From the NCBI GenBank assembly GCA_019096065.1, contig JAGUCH010000006.1:3120001-3184000 (forward strand): DNA of 64,000 nt, written 5' to 3'. Below are positions 1 through 11,559 of the stretch, piece by piece (positions within the stretch are counted from its first letter, which is position 1; the number at the start of each line of letters is the position of its first letter). The notes beneath the pieces were generated by a model. That model was not told the origin of the DNA and did not search any database. It saw only the letters and a list, made by a program, of their open reading frames with translations. Source of the stretch: Paracyclopina nana. Its lineage: Eukaryota > Arthropoda > Copepoda > Cyclopoida > Cyclopettidae. The position numbers and the translations under genes are program-made.

Positions 1-27
1 AGCGGTGGAAAAAGTACACGTTTGCCA

Positions 28-1715
28 TTAGAACTCTTCATGAAATGGATAATAGGGACTATGGGCATAGATTTCTTTTCGATTGTTGAACCTTCTTTGA
101 CGACTGACATTCCCATTGAGGTCATTGATGAACGCCATTTCGGTGTCACTCAGAGAGAAATCCATCACATCGAAATTCTCCCTGATATGTGAGCTTTTAA
201 TGGAACTGGGAATGACAGGAATTCCCTGCTGGATCTGAAAGAGCAACCATGAGCACATAATCGAATTAGCTGGGATTACCACAGCAACTTAAGCTTTGCG
301 ATTTTGCCAAAAAAAGTGAGAAAAGTTTTTTTGGTATTTCTTTTAAGCCTAAGGGAGATTGCGATATTTTTGACTAAAAACTGACAGCAAGTTAGGAAGG
401 TAATTTGTAACTCTTGTTCTAATTTATATCTTAGCAGGTTGCTTAACGCTTTTTCAAAAAGCAAAATGATTGGTCTCATATTTATAGTTTATCATGAATG
501 AGAATCTTATGTAGCGTGATTATTCTTTAATGGTTTCAGCAATTTTCTGCTTTTGCTCAATATTAATCGTTAGAAACTAAATAATGTCAAGTCTTTGGCA
601 ATAGGAGTTTTTAGCTCTGCCACTCTTTGTACATTACACAGCACTTATGTAGCATGAGATCTCGCTTACCAGATATCGAAGAGCCACTTGAGCTCCCGTT
701 TTGTTATAGTTGATGCCTATCTCTATGAGATTGGTGTCCTCCACGACCTTCGGGTCAGCCTTTTTGGCCCATGGCCTTTTTGGGTTCCCCATTGGACTAT
801 AAGCCACCATTGTGATATTTTTCGAGGCTAGGAAAGCCCTAAGGTTTTGCTGGTTCAAATAGACGTGGCATTCCACTTGATTGACAGCAGGAGTCACCTT
901 CGCCTTGTCCAAAATGTCTTGAATTTGACGAGAATTAAAGTTGGCCAATCCGATGGATTTGACAGGATTGCCAGGCAAATCCAAAAGTTTTTCCATCGCT
1001 TCCCATGTCTCGGTGGGATGAACATTGTCCAACTTTTAATCAAGAATCTTAGAGTCTGATCAGGAAAAATAAGACACTCCATTTTTGGCCTCTTGGACGC
1101 AGTTATTCGAGTTTTAAAATGACAGTGTCATATTTTTTCGATCAGATTCTGCGCATATATTGTTAATAGTAAATGTATTTGGCTTGCCTTGATTTTGCCA
1201 TCTTGATCATGCGGAAATGGAATATTTCCTGGCTCAAAAGCGACTGGCCAGTGAATGAGGTAGAGATCTAAATAATCCAGGGCCAGGTCTTTAAGGGATT
1301 TTCTAAATGCCGGTTCTACATCTTCTGGATTGTGGTAAGTGTTCCACAGCTTGGACGTAATGAATAATTCATCTCTGCTAATGTTGAAATTCTGCATGCC
1401 CAAGGCTAAAGCTTGGCCCACTTGTCTCTCATTTCGGTACAAGCTTGCGCAATCAAAATGCCTACGAAAATTATACAATTATACATTATGACTTGTGTAC
1501 TGAATAGAAAGGATGATGGTTAACCTGTATCCTAGCTTCATAGCTTCGTAAACGGAGCTTTTGATTTGCTCCGCAGTGGCTGACCAATGAAAGGTACCGA
1601 AACCCACTAGTGGCATCTGGCGGCCATTATTCAAAACAACATAATTTTTGCACTCGCTTGCAACAGCAAATATTAAGAAGACAGCAAGTTGAACCAAATC
1701 CATGACTGCAGTCAT
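28..1715 (-). CDS. Aldo-keto reductase with N-terminal signal peptide
   Basis: Four exons on the minus strand (1715-1525, 1461-1188, 1032-670, 234-28) join in frame to 344 residues. AKRs reduce carbonyl groups with NADPH. The tetrad is visible in the spliced protein: Asp67 and Tyr72 (GYRHFDCASLYRNE), Lys101 (ITSKLWN) and His134 (LIHWPV). A VIPSS segment near the C-terminus matches the cofactor-binding strand, and the tail ends HSPYYPFHEEF as in the AKR1 group. Oddly, about 22 hydrophobic residues (MDLVQLAVFLIFAVASEC) precede the barrel, so it looks exported or ER-targeted, whereas family members are usually cytosolic. Intron 2 (1187-1033) uses a GC donor (AAG/GCAAGC). A second in-frame ATG at 1703 is an equally good start. 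The exact substrate cannot be told. Confidence 0.9.
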
Positions 1716-2142
1716 GTTCTACTTTTCAAAATTATACACTTGTTAAATAGAAAATGTGCAGCGGATTGAAATCAGATTAGAAAAACCTTTTTTCTTTTTG
1801 TCAACGGGAGGCTTCGAAAACTTTCCCATATTAGTTTTCCGCATGGATAAAAGCCCTCAAAGAATTCCAATCTTGATACAGATTTTCTGCAGGTGAAGAA
1901 GAAAAAAAGGAAACTTCATCTTTTTTGAGCCGAGACAAAAAAAACACCAAAAAAAAAAAAAAAAAAAAAAAAAACCCGTGGATCGAGTGGCATACCAAAA
2001 ATCAACGTTATAATTCAATATTCTTATTACTTAATATTGTTGTGTGTGTGTGTGTGTGTGTGTGTAATGAGAGTTTCTTCTTCTGATGTAGCGGAGTGGA
2101 TTAAGTCTTTGATTCATAGAACAACAACAATGGAAATTTGTA
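1716..2142. other. Intergenic spacer with poly(A) tract and (GT)n microsatellite
   Basis: Lies between the PTIP stop codon and the start of the downstream AKR gene, both on the minus strand. It holds an A-run at about 1949-1974 and a (TG)n microsatellite at about 2039-2065. It must contain the PTIP 3' UTR and the AKR promoter, but no clear promoter element was recognised. Confidence 0.6.
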
Positions 2143-5100
2143 CTAAATAGTGGTGATGCTCCTCGTGAGATCAAAGTCCATTTTGCCCTTCATGACAGCA
2201 GACATGACAAACTCGGAGTTGAAAATGCCAATTTTGGCCTTGAGCACATCCGTGACGATGTGAAGGTCGTGCTCGCACGTGATGATCAAGTAGACCGGAT
2301 CGCGATCCGGCTTGTTCAACTCCCGGATTTGATCGACACTTTTTCGTCGACGGTTGTCGACGCGGCCTCCAGCGGCCTCTATCACAAGTCGCAGTTTTTT
2401 CCAGGATGGAACAATTGACGGAGTCAGGTAGAAGATGCGGCCCTACAAAAATTGATTTTTCATAGCTATTCAAGATCATGAACGGCAAAGTTTGCAATAC
2501 CTCGAAAAGCTTATGGCGATCTGGTCGAGCCAGAGTCTTGGCCAAGTTGAAGCTGAATTTGGCCTCAAAGTCCGGATCTTGGTGGCGATAATTGGCAACA
2601 TCTGGAAACAAGTTGAATCAGTCAAAATATCAACAATTCGCAATTATTTCATCAAATCATACCAAGAAGCTTCTTTTCTTTGGCGCTCTCCTTGATCCAG
2701 TCAATTTTGAGGACAAAGTTGACATAACTGATGGCACTCAGGAACGAAATGGTCCGTGTCAGCTTGGGCATGACCAAATGGGTCGCAAACTTGGCCTGAC
2801 TAGTGACCTCGGCTCCCAGCGCCTTGACCATGGATTCCAGCTCTTGGTATTCGGATTTGACAAAGCCCGAGAGCAAAATGCGCATGCCACTCGTGTTATT
2901 CAGAGCTGATTGCTCGTCGTCATCATTGTTGGCCTTCTCAGACTTGACTTCATCCTCCCGATGATTTTCCTCGGGGTTGGACTCACCATTCGCTTTGCTA
3001 TCACCGTTCAATTGTTCACTACTAGCATTATTATTATTGCCTCCATTGAGTGGCTGGATGAATTGGCCTGTGGTGGGATCAATGGCACTCTGGTTCTCCT
3101 CAGCCTCTCTCATCCTTTTGGCCTCCTCCTTCTCCAATCGATGTTTTTCAGCCTTTCTTTTCAGCCTTGCGGGAGGATTGGCCTTGAATTTTTGGTACGT
3201 TTCCTAGAGACAAGCCTTAAAAATCTCCTTATTTTAGGATTCAGGATTTAACTCACTGGAGTGACTCTGATTGGTGTTTTCCACGCCACCATCAAGTTGG
3301 GGACGAGTGAGTACTCAATCTTGAAGGGGTCCTGGTCCAGCCGGAAATTGTGGTATTTGGGGTTGTTCATGCACTGGACGGCATTCATGTTGCCAAAGAA
3401 GACATCATTGAGCCACTGGATCGACACGGCAGGGACCTTCCATTCCTTGGCCTTTTTGTATTTATCACCCTCACAGCTATTATAAAAAAATAGGAGTGAA
3501 ATCCATCACCGAAAATTGTGGCTGTTCTAAAAATACCTTTTGCAGATAATGGCATGATTGTGCTTGGTAAAGTAACTCGTGTATTTCGCCCCTGCGATCT
3601 TGATCATCTCTTTCACCCAATCGCGGTCTCGGCCCTCGAATCCAGTCATGGTCAAAATCATGTTTTCGCACGGCCTCTCAAAGCTGTCAAAATGAAAGCC
3701 ACGCGTTGTTGTCAAGCTTATTACATTGAAAATATGGAAAATATTTACTTGGCTGGCAGCGGAAAATGGATGGCCTTCCAGGGTGGCAAGACGACCTTCT
3801 TCACCACAATGTCATTCAACCAGTATACAGTGACCAGTCTTTTTCCTTCGCGCAACGCCTGCAGCGACGTCGAGCTGTCCTGGGTCTTACATAGCAAATG
3901 CGTGATTCTGGGATGATAGGCATCCTCCACTTCCCCACCATACTGGCGGATCACTTTACGCCAGTCATCGCAATACTGCGATTGCTCCGAGTCATCCGGA
4001 TAGTCACAGATAAAGAAAATGCAGCCAAGCAGGCACAAATCTGGAGGAACTGAAAACAAAATACTATGAGAATACAGAAATGCACTCCGTATTTGATGTA
4101 TTGGGAAAAAAATGGCCAACTCCCTTTTTGCTAAAATATCGTGATTTTTAAAAGCAGACATGTATTGAAAGTGCACGCTAAATGTTATAAGGTGAGCATA
4201 TTTGGAGATTTTCAGGGCAATTTTGATAATTTACTATTTTTTTAGCAATTATTTAGCGTTATAAGAAAAATCTAAATTCCTTGCATATAGGCTAATTTAC
4301 TTTAAACTATCTAAGAATGGGAACATTTTTTTGCCTTTAAATTAAGTAAGTATTTACGTTTGGTGCTGTGATCGTGGCCATGAAATAGAGGCCTTGGCAT
4401 TGGAGGCCTTGGAGGAGGTTGAGGCTGCTGCATCACGGCTGGCCTCGGGGGCATTGCTCCCGGGGGCCCATATCTGATGTTGTGAGGTGCTGCCCCTGGG
4501 ACCATTGCCATTTGTGGTGGGGGAGGCCCATGAGGCTGGCCCATAAACTGAGGTGGTCTGATAGGTACTCCAAAATGTGGTGGTGGCTGAGGCATCATTT
4601 GAGACGTTGGCTGCTGTTGAGGGACTGGAGGTTGCTGCTGCTGCTGCTGTTGAGCCTGCACTGGAGGCTGAACATTGATCATCTGTAACCGAGGCTGCGG
4701 AGACAAAGGCTGCTGCGGAGTCATGACACGATTACTCAGCATATTCGCAAGTGCAGCTTTGGTCTTTTGCTGCGACCCATTGTTCTGGGGAGATACTTGT
4801 TGCGGAGGCTGCTGTTGCTGCTGCTGAGGCTGCTGAACATTGCAAGGTACTGGAGGCCGTGGCCCGACCATTTGCTGGCTAGGCGAGTGCTGAGGTTGCT
4901 GCTGCTGCTGCTCTCGTTGCATCTGCAGCCTTTGCAAATGCTGCAATTGTTGAGGTGTGCGTGGCACTTGTGCCAAAGCTGGATGAGTCTCGCCACTCCA
5001 CTGGGGTCGAAGCTGGGCGTTTGGCGACAGCTGAGGGTTGATATTTTGCGGCGAGGTGTGCGGCGTGCCAACAACTTGGTATGGGGGTTGTTGCTGCTGA

Positions 5101-7199
5101 TTTTGAAATTGCTGCTGTTGCTGTTGTCGCATCATTTGCTGCTGCCTGATTTGCATTTCTCGCTCTTGTCGCAGCTTCTGGATGTAGTTGCCCTTTTGTG
5201 CTGGGTCCATGGTTTGCAGCATTTCACGTTGTTGGTCGGTCAACACGATCGTGGTCTGCTGCATCATGTGGTTGGCCACGAGCAAATTTCGCTGAGCTAA
5301 ATACTCCTGCTTTTCTGGCGGACTCATCTGGCTGAATTTGGCTTTCTCCTCCATGGGCAAATTTGCGAAATGCTGAGTGATCAATTGCTGCTGTCTAATC
5401 ATCATCGGATTGGGAGCACGTGGTTGTTGCTGCTGATGCTGGCCTTGCTGCCACTGATATTGCTGTTGTTGTTGTTGCCACTGCTGTTGCTGAGAGTATT
5501 GTTGTGACTGCTGTTGTTGAGGATATTGTTGTTGTTGCTGCTGCTGCTGCTGGTATTGCATTTGAGGCTGCTCGTGCTGATTCCCACCTTGGTACACTTG
5601 GTGACTCATAATGGGCTGATTTTGAGAGACCATCGGATGGTTTTGAGACATGGCCACAGCTTGAGACATTTGTCCCGGCTGAGGCTGAGCGCCCATGGGA
5701 CCATAACCTGACGACATCATATGGGGCTGAGAAATGGGGCTCTGAGACATGGGGACTCGATTGCCGAGCATCGGATCAGCCTGCATCATGCTATTAGGTT
5801 GCGACATCATCGGGCCAGCCTGAGACATCATGGGACCAACACCAGATTGAGGCATCATGGGACCAGCTTGGGACATCATTTGACTTGGTTGCTGCTGCGG
5901 CAGCTGTTGCCGAGACATGACCATACGGTTACCAGGCATCATTTGCTGCTGCGGCCTTTGCATTGGCCTCACTTGGTCCATCATCATAGGCCTTTGATTC
6001 GGCTGCTGCTGCTGCTGTTGAGGTCTCATCTGAAACCTTTGCTGTTGCATATGTTGTTGTTGCTGCTGTTCCTGAGTCATCTCTGGCCTTTGAGGCCTCA
6101 CATTATTATGTGCCATAACTTGCTGATTTTGAGGTTGGTTTTGATGCTGCTGTTGCATATGTTGCTGCTGCTGCATTTGTTGTTGTTGCTGCTGCTGCTG
6201 CTGAGGAGCTAACTGTGGTTGAGTATGCTGCTGCTGCATCATTCGTTGTTGCTCCAAATGCATTTGCTGAGTCTGTTGAACCATCTTTTGCTCAACTTCG
6301 TTGCTTGGCTGTTGACCCTGCTGCTGCTGCTGCTGCTGTTGAACCGGAGGCTGTGATTGCACTTGAGATTGTTCAGGAATTGATGTTGAGGCCACTGAGG
6401 TGGTGGTTGATGCCACAGTGGTGACAACAACAGGCACTGAAGTTGAAGGAGGCTCGAGCTGAGCTGCTTTCTGCTTCTTCTTTTTCACTTTTCTAGCCAC
6501 AGGCGTGGTCAGGGGCTCACCTGGCCTCACTAGCAGCCTCGGGTGGAAATTCGTCACTGCCAAAAGCTGCTTCACTTTGACACACTCAGTCACAAAATCG
6601 GGAGTCACCAGGGACAACTTGTCTGGTTTCGTCGTAGCTTTCTCGTACTTAAGGCCACACTTGGAGCCGCAAATGAGGTGGGTGGTTTGAGGCCGCAGCT
6701 CACGGCTAAACTGGCCACCGTGGGAGCGCACGAGAGTCCAGAGGCATTTGACATCTTTGCTGCCCAATCCGGAGACGGCGAAATGCAGCCCCTTGAAGAT
6801 GTGCGAGGCTGAAATTTTGGAGGGGACCGCATCGAAGAAGAACAACGGCAGCCACTTTTTGCATCGCACAGACCCAAGCACCCAATCATCGCCGAAAATC
6901 ACCGGGACCTCGTAGATGTCAAAGCACTCTTGTAGCGCAGAATCCTCAGCATCTTTGCCTGCCAAACAATGCGTGACATCGTCCGAAATGTACTTCTTCT
7001 CCGAGGCGTTGCCATCCTTGAGAAGCTCCAGGGTCTGAAAAAAGTCTCGAATGAAGGCTGACCGCCCGGAAAAAGGCCGTGCGGAAAGGCTTACCTGGTC
7101 TTTAAGGCTGCCAAGAACATGGTATTTGACATTGGCGAAGAAATCGGCCGAGGGCAAGGCCAACTTTTCGGCCTCTCCGGGATTGGCGTCGGCCGCCAT
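2143..7199 (-). CDS. PAXIP1: PTIP / PAX-interacting protein 1, six BRCT domains and polyglutamine centre
   Basis: Eight exons (7199-7095, 7034-4358, 4049-3749, 3683-3537, 3476-3257, 3203-2663, 2601-2501, 2442-2143) give 1463 residues in frame. PTIP is a nuclear scaffold linking KMT2C/D H3K4 methyltransferases and the DNA-damage response. Two N-terminal BRCT repeats (about 10-200) are followed by a Gln/Met/Pro-rich region of some 650 residues. BRCT3-4 follow (from about 928; VPPDL-like start, IRQYGGEV, TGFEGRDRDWVKEM, AGAKYTSYFTKHN). A charged linker (KRKAEKHRLEKEEAKRMREA) then leads to BRCT5-6 (from about 1256), ending in the conserved CEHDLH...FNSEFVMSAV block. The ATG at 7199 has a strong AAAATGG context; an in-frame ATG at 7223 is possible. 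Intron 1 (7094-7035) is 60 bp, a multiple of three and stop-free, so a naive ORF reads through it. The long Q-rich region resembles insect PTIP. Confidence 0.93.
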
Positions 7200-7882
7200 T
7201 TTCCGCTGGCCTTTCGCCCGCAACTAACTCATTCAAGAGGCCGATCCACTATGGCGAAAAAGAAATTTTCGCCTCGGCCCAAAAAGAAGTATTTTTTGTT
7301 TGTTTTATTTTGCTTCTTGGCGGCTGATCAGGTCGCGAGAAGTAACACTGATCGAAATATACCCCGAGCCATCTTCAGACTCGTATTGATTCTTCTGTTT
7401 TCGTTCTCAGCTTTTTGAACAAGATCCCTACATTGTCAGAATGAGATTGATTTTCAGTTTTGGTAGCTTAATAAAGGATAAATGAGAGTAAAAATGTCCA
7501 TTAGTCTGACGAAATGGAGAGAAAGAGTGCCTGTGATTTTGTAGCCGAGCTCACAAAAGCCTGCCATCATCCTGTAATTCGACGCCCCAGCCCGAAAAGC
7601 AACGCTAAGTGGAGGGAAGCGAGCTATAAAAATTCTAGTAAAATAAAAATCTCGTTAAATCGTTACCCATTAATCAAACCACAAACAAGTTTACATAATT
7701 TGATAAATTACTTGTTTTTTTCACATTATTTGCTATGTTAAAACAAGTCTAACATTCATGAGACATAAATTTTCATGAGGTTCATAGTTTACTTTCATCA
7801 CTTGCAGCCGGCTACAGCGAGTAAATAAGCAAGTCATCACAAATTCTCAAAATTAGTGTAACTCTAAGGAGAAGGCTGAACA
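7200..7882. promoter_or_regulatory. Divergent spacer between PTIP and PSMB1 starts
   Basis: About 680 bp separate the two opposed start codons, so the promoters of both genes must lie here. The PTIP-proximal half is richer in G+C and CpG, and the PSMB1-proximal half is AT-rich. No TATA box or named element is convincing, and the regulatory call comes from position only. Confidence 0.4.
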
Positions 7883-8653
7883 ATGCTTGGAATCACCGCT
7901 GCACCAAGGGCTCCAATCGCCGACTATGCCAATGCTGGACCAGTTGAGCACCGATTCTCGCCATACAATGAAAATGGAGGAACTACGGCCGCCATTGCTG
8001 GCGAGGATTTCGTCGTGATCGCGTCTGATACTCGACTGTGTGATGGAGGCTACGGAATTTTGAGCCGTGCTACCCCAAAATTGTTCAACTTGACCGACCA
8101 GATTGTTTTGGGAGCCACTGGATGTTGGGCTGATGCCCTGGCCTTGTCCAGGTTGTTGGGCGCCAGGATCAAGATGTTCAAGTACACTCACAACAACACG
8201 ATTAAAGTGGGTGAATGTGGCCAAATGTTGTCCACCATGTTGTATGCCAAGAGGTTTTTCCCATACTCAGTCACCAACCTTTTGGTAAATATTGAGTTTT
8301 ACATCATGAGTTGACGTCCTAATTTTGTTCGTATCTTTCAGGCTGGCCTTGATGAAAATGGCAAAGGTGTCATTTATGGTTATGATCCCGTTGGCTGCAT
8401 TGAGACTCTGCAACAATGTACTGGTGGAGCTGGTGTCACTCTCATGCAGTCCCTCCTGGACAATCAGGTCGAAAAAAGGAATATGGAGAATGTTGAAAAG
8501 AAGCCTATGACTTTGGAAGAGGCCGAACGATTGATTTACGATTGCTTTGTGTCGGCAGCTGAACGAGAAATTCACGTGGGCGACGGAGTGTGTATTCGAA
8601 TCATCACCAAAAACGGCATCGAGGAGAAGACCATGGCTTTGAGACATGATTAA
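7883..8653 (+). CDS. PSMB1: Proteasome subunit beta type-1 (20S beta-6)
   Basis: Two exons (7883-8284, 8342-8653) with a 57-bp GT-AG intron encode 237 residues, against about 241 in human. This is the non-catalytic beta-6 subunit of the 20S core particle. Family marks are RFSPYNENGG before the fold, AIAGEDFVVIASDTRL, STMLYAKRFFPY, GYDPVGCIE, LLDNQV, and the C-terminal SAAEREIHVGDGV...ITKNGIEE. Counting back from the Asp17 equivalent, position 1 of the mature chain is Gly, so the adjacent TT pair is not a catalytic Thr1. It is divergent from PTIP and convergent with the cysteine-rich gene at 8812-9932. Confidence 0.96.
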
Positions 8654-8811
8654 TATTGCTAACACATTTTTGCGTACACTTATTATTATGGTAAAAAACA
8701 CGATGTAAATTCACATCCGTCATTTTTGCTTTGCTGATTTCGTCTCATTCCTCTCGGACAAATCATGGGGCATGAATAGTTTGCTTTTGAATTTGGAAAA
8801 TACTTTTTAGC

Positions 8812-9932
8812 TCACTTGTCATTTCTTTTTTGACTAGGAGGCTCTTTACCTTTAATGCATACGCTTGAAGAGAAATCATCTCCTGGGCATAAAACCTCGT
8901 CCTGTCCTGGGCAACCGGGTACTGGACAATCCCCCAAACTGAATATACCTGTAAAATCAAATTAGTGCTGATATCGAGCTTTTTACATTTTGCTTGCCTG
9001 AATTCATGCAAATTCCTGGTATTGGACATCCCATTAGGTCAATGGAGTCTGGACATTTGATTTGATTATGGTTACAGACAATTGGACAATACGTTGGGCA
9101 AATTGTGGCTCCAATTGTGATGGCTAAAAAGGTTTTGAATTGTTTGGCTTAGATGGAATCCTTGGTGGTTTGGTACCTTGCTTTTTAATGCAAATGTCAT
9201 ACAATTTGCATCCGGCTTCATTTATTTGTCCGGGGCAAAGCAGTTCATTTGGACCACAATCCATAGGACAGACGAACGGGCAACCATTGCTGTCTACATC
9301 ATCAACAGCTTTACTAAAAGCATTTTAGGAAAATTAATTATTTACCTAATCCTGTGCTGATACAAGATCCTGGCCTCGTGTAGCCACTTTTATCTACAAA
9401 ATCCGGGCATTTTGTCTCGTTTTCTGCACAAAACATCTCTAAAACTGGAGGGCTAATTTCTGGAATTCCTAGATGTGGGAAATTATCATAGCTATTTTCA
9501 TGCTCATTGTCAAAGGTATTTTCCGAGGCTTCTGCTGGATACTCAAGATCTGCTGGTAATGCGCAATATAGTAATGTTTTGATTTCCTTGTCAATTTCCT
9601 CGAATGAAACTGATCTGCATTGAGGTGAAGTCAGCCTTAACAGGAAACTTTTTAGTGCCAATTTGCAAATATTTGAAGGTGGCCTCTGGTTTCCCGGCAG
9701 CTTCAAATCTCCCACTGAAAATTGCAAATATTTTATCCTTTTGTATCAATAATTAATCGAATCTACCAATTTGAGTCACTTTGCTGATATCTTGTAAAAT
9801 GTCTTGAATTTCATCTTGGGGCAAATATTTGACTGCAGAGCAGATATTTTGCGTTTCTGCCATGCTTGAATAAGCATTTGATGGCACATTAAAAACACAA
9901 AATACAATTGTCACTATGATTGGAAGAATCAT
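8812..9932 (-). CDS. Secreted cysteine-rich repeat protein
   Basis: Five exons (9932-9767, 9714-9346, 9308-9177, 9123-8998, 8948-8812) encode 309 residues. A signal peptide (MILPIIVTIVFCVFNVPSNA) and an acidic linker lead to four repeats of one cysteine pattern. The two best copies (exons 3 and 4) read C-P-x2-C-P-x2-C-x6-C-P-x6-G-C-x5-C; copies 1 and 4 are degenerate. All four introns are phase 1, so each repeat sits in a symmetric, shuffle-ready exon. Intron 2 (9345-9309) is only 37 bp, and intron 4 (8997-8949) has a GC donor (CAG/GCAAGC). The start is the ATG at 9932, as the frame upstream has no ATG. Similar short CP-rich repeats occur in secreted invertebrate proteins of unknown role, and no function is assigned. 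The small last exons rest on frame and cysteine pattern. Confidence 0.75.
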
Positions 9933-10134
9933 TGCCACGCGTTTTTAGCATATCTCCTTATTTTAACGACCGCTTAATTTACCTCGTAAATTAGCTCTTC
10001 TATGCTCTTAACAGACAGTTACCATAAATTGCAGTATGATTTAAATTCGCTATCAAATAAAATGGGAAAAAAGTCTTATCACAAAATACAGCAGAAACGT
10101 CATTATATTTTATCTCTGAGTGCACACATGAAAA
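9933..10134. promoter_or_regulatory. 202-bp divergent spacer (cysteine-rich gene / SDR)
   Basis: Only 202 bp separate the opposed start codons, so both 5' UTRs and core promoters must fit here unless there are further upstream non-coding exons. It is AT-rich with no recognisable motif beyond A/T runs. A shared bidirectional promoter is inferred from spacing. Confidence 0.4.
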
Positions 10135-11338
10135 ATGACACTTTCTGGTGGTGTCATTACAGGAATTGTAATTGGTAGCATTATTGGAGTGCCTGTATTC
10201 GTTTTCTTGCTTTTGCTTTGCATCAGAGTGTGTATCAGGGGCCCAACTAAAGGTAGTGACAATCCAAGGAGACTAGATGGCAAAATTGTGGTCATCACTG
10301 GTGCCAATTCTGGCATTGGAAAAGCCACTGCAACAGATTTGGCCAGACGAGGGCCAGCTAAAATTGTGATATGTTGCAGAGATGTCAGCAAGGGAGAGGA
10401 AGCTGCTGAAGAAATAAGACTAAAATCCGGGACCTCTTCTGTTATTCTAGTGCAACAATTGGATTTGGCCTCCTTGAAATCCGTTAGACAATGTGCTCAA
10501 GCATTGCATCACAAGCTAACAAAAATAGATATTCTCATAAATAATGCAGGTATTTGAATCACTAGAACCCTCAAAGACAATTTATTGATAATCGCAGGTA
10601 AATTTTACAAGGCATTTGTCAGTGCCCTCAGTGGAAAACTGAGGATGGATTTGACATGCAAATGGGTACAAATCATTTAGGCCATTTTCTATTGACGCAA
10701 ATGCTTTTGCCACTCATGAAAGATGCAGCTACTGAAAATGGGCATGCAAGGTAATAAATGGAAAATGAATAAATAAAAATTTCCTATTGTGAAAATAATT
10801 TCAGAATTGTCATTGTGGCAAGCATGGCTGAGATGGTGGCAAGAAATGGCATAAGTTTTGATGACATTAATTTTGACAAATCTTATAGCCCACTTCAAGC
10901 TTATGGGCAATCTAAGCTAGCTAATATTTTGCATGCCAAAGAACTAGCCCGAAGACTGGATAATTCAGGCATTTCCGTCTATGCACTGCATCCAGGTACT
11001 TCCAAATACATTTGCACAGTGGATTATTTTCCAGAGAGGCTTGCATTAAAATTGTAAATCGTGTATTTTTAGGCACTGTGGCCACTGATGTGTTTCGTCA
11101 TTTGAAGATTCCTGGCTGGCTTAAACCGATTTTCAATTCATTGGTGAAGTTCGTCTTCAAAACTCCTCACCATGGAGCTCAAACGTCCATTTTTTGTGCC
11201 GTAGATGAGAAAATCGAAAGCCATTCTGGCAATTATTACTATGATTGCAAAGTGCAAACTCCATCGAGAAATGCGAGAAATTTGGAGGCTGCGCAAAAAC
11301 TGTGGGCAATAAGCGAAGAACTCGTAATGAAAGAATAA
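10135..11338 (+). CDS. Membrane-anchored short-chain dehydrogenase, retinol dehydrogenase 11-14-like
   Basis: Four exons (10135-10549, 10612-10750, 10805-10995, 11073-11338) encode 336 residues. Residues about 8-33 form one membrane anchor ([20 protein letters not shown]...). A classical SDR Rossmann domain follows: TGANSGIG at 55-62 binds NADP(H), NNAG lies at the end of exon 1, then [10 protein letters not shown] and NHLGHFLLT. The catalytic Ser191, Tyr218 and Lys222 ([10 protein letters not shown]) and [12 protein letters not shown] are also present. This order matches the RDH11/12/13/14 group, which reduces retinaldehyde or lipid aldehydes at ER or mitochondrial membranes. The exact substrate is unknown. 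Exon 2 starts after ACAAG at 10612; the more obvious GCAG at 10597 breaks the frame. Confidence 0.93.
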
Positions 11339-11339
11339 A
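11334..11339 (+). terminator. AATAAA polyadenylation signal overlapping the SDR stop codon
   Basis: The hexamer AATAAA spans the TAA stop at 11336-11338, implying an extremely short 3' UTR. It is a sequence match only. Confidence 0.5.
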
Positions 11340-11559
11340 AAGATGTATTAAAGAGTAAGGCCAAAATGTTGCTAGCTTTCCTCTCTTTTTTGAACGGAGA
11401 AGCGCTTCTGGTCATTTATGACTCTTCAGTCTTCTCTCGCCCAAAAGCCCCATTCATCGTCAGTTACTTTTAGGCCGCAGCCATGATAAAAAGTGCAAAA
11501 ATGTTTAATCTGACATAAAACCGGTGCTTTTCCATATCAGAAATCCAGTCAATGGAAAA

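Noticed and set aside
4767..6424. Leu-rich plus-strand ORFs of up to 177 residues opposite PTIP
   Set aside because: They are antisense readings of the CAG/CAA repeats in the PTIP coding exon.
7976..7993. GGTTAAIAG in PSMB1 as a possible active-site threonine
   Set aside because: Counting back from the conserved Asp17 equivalent places Gly, not Thr, at mature position 1, as in other beta-6 subunits.
10598..10612. GCAG at 10594-10597 as acceptor of SDR exon 2
   Set aside because: It puts the conserved [10 protein letters not shown] block out of frame; the acceptor ending at 10611 restores it.
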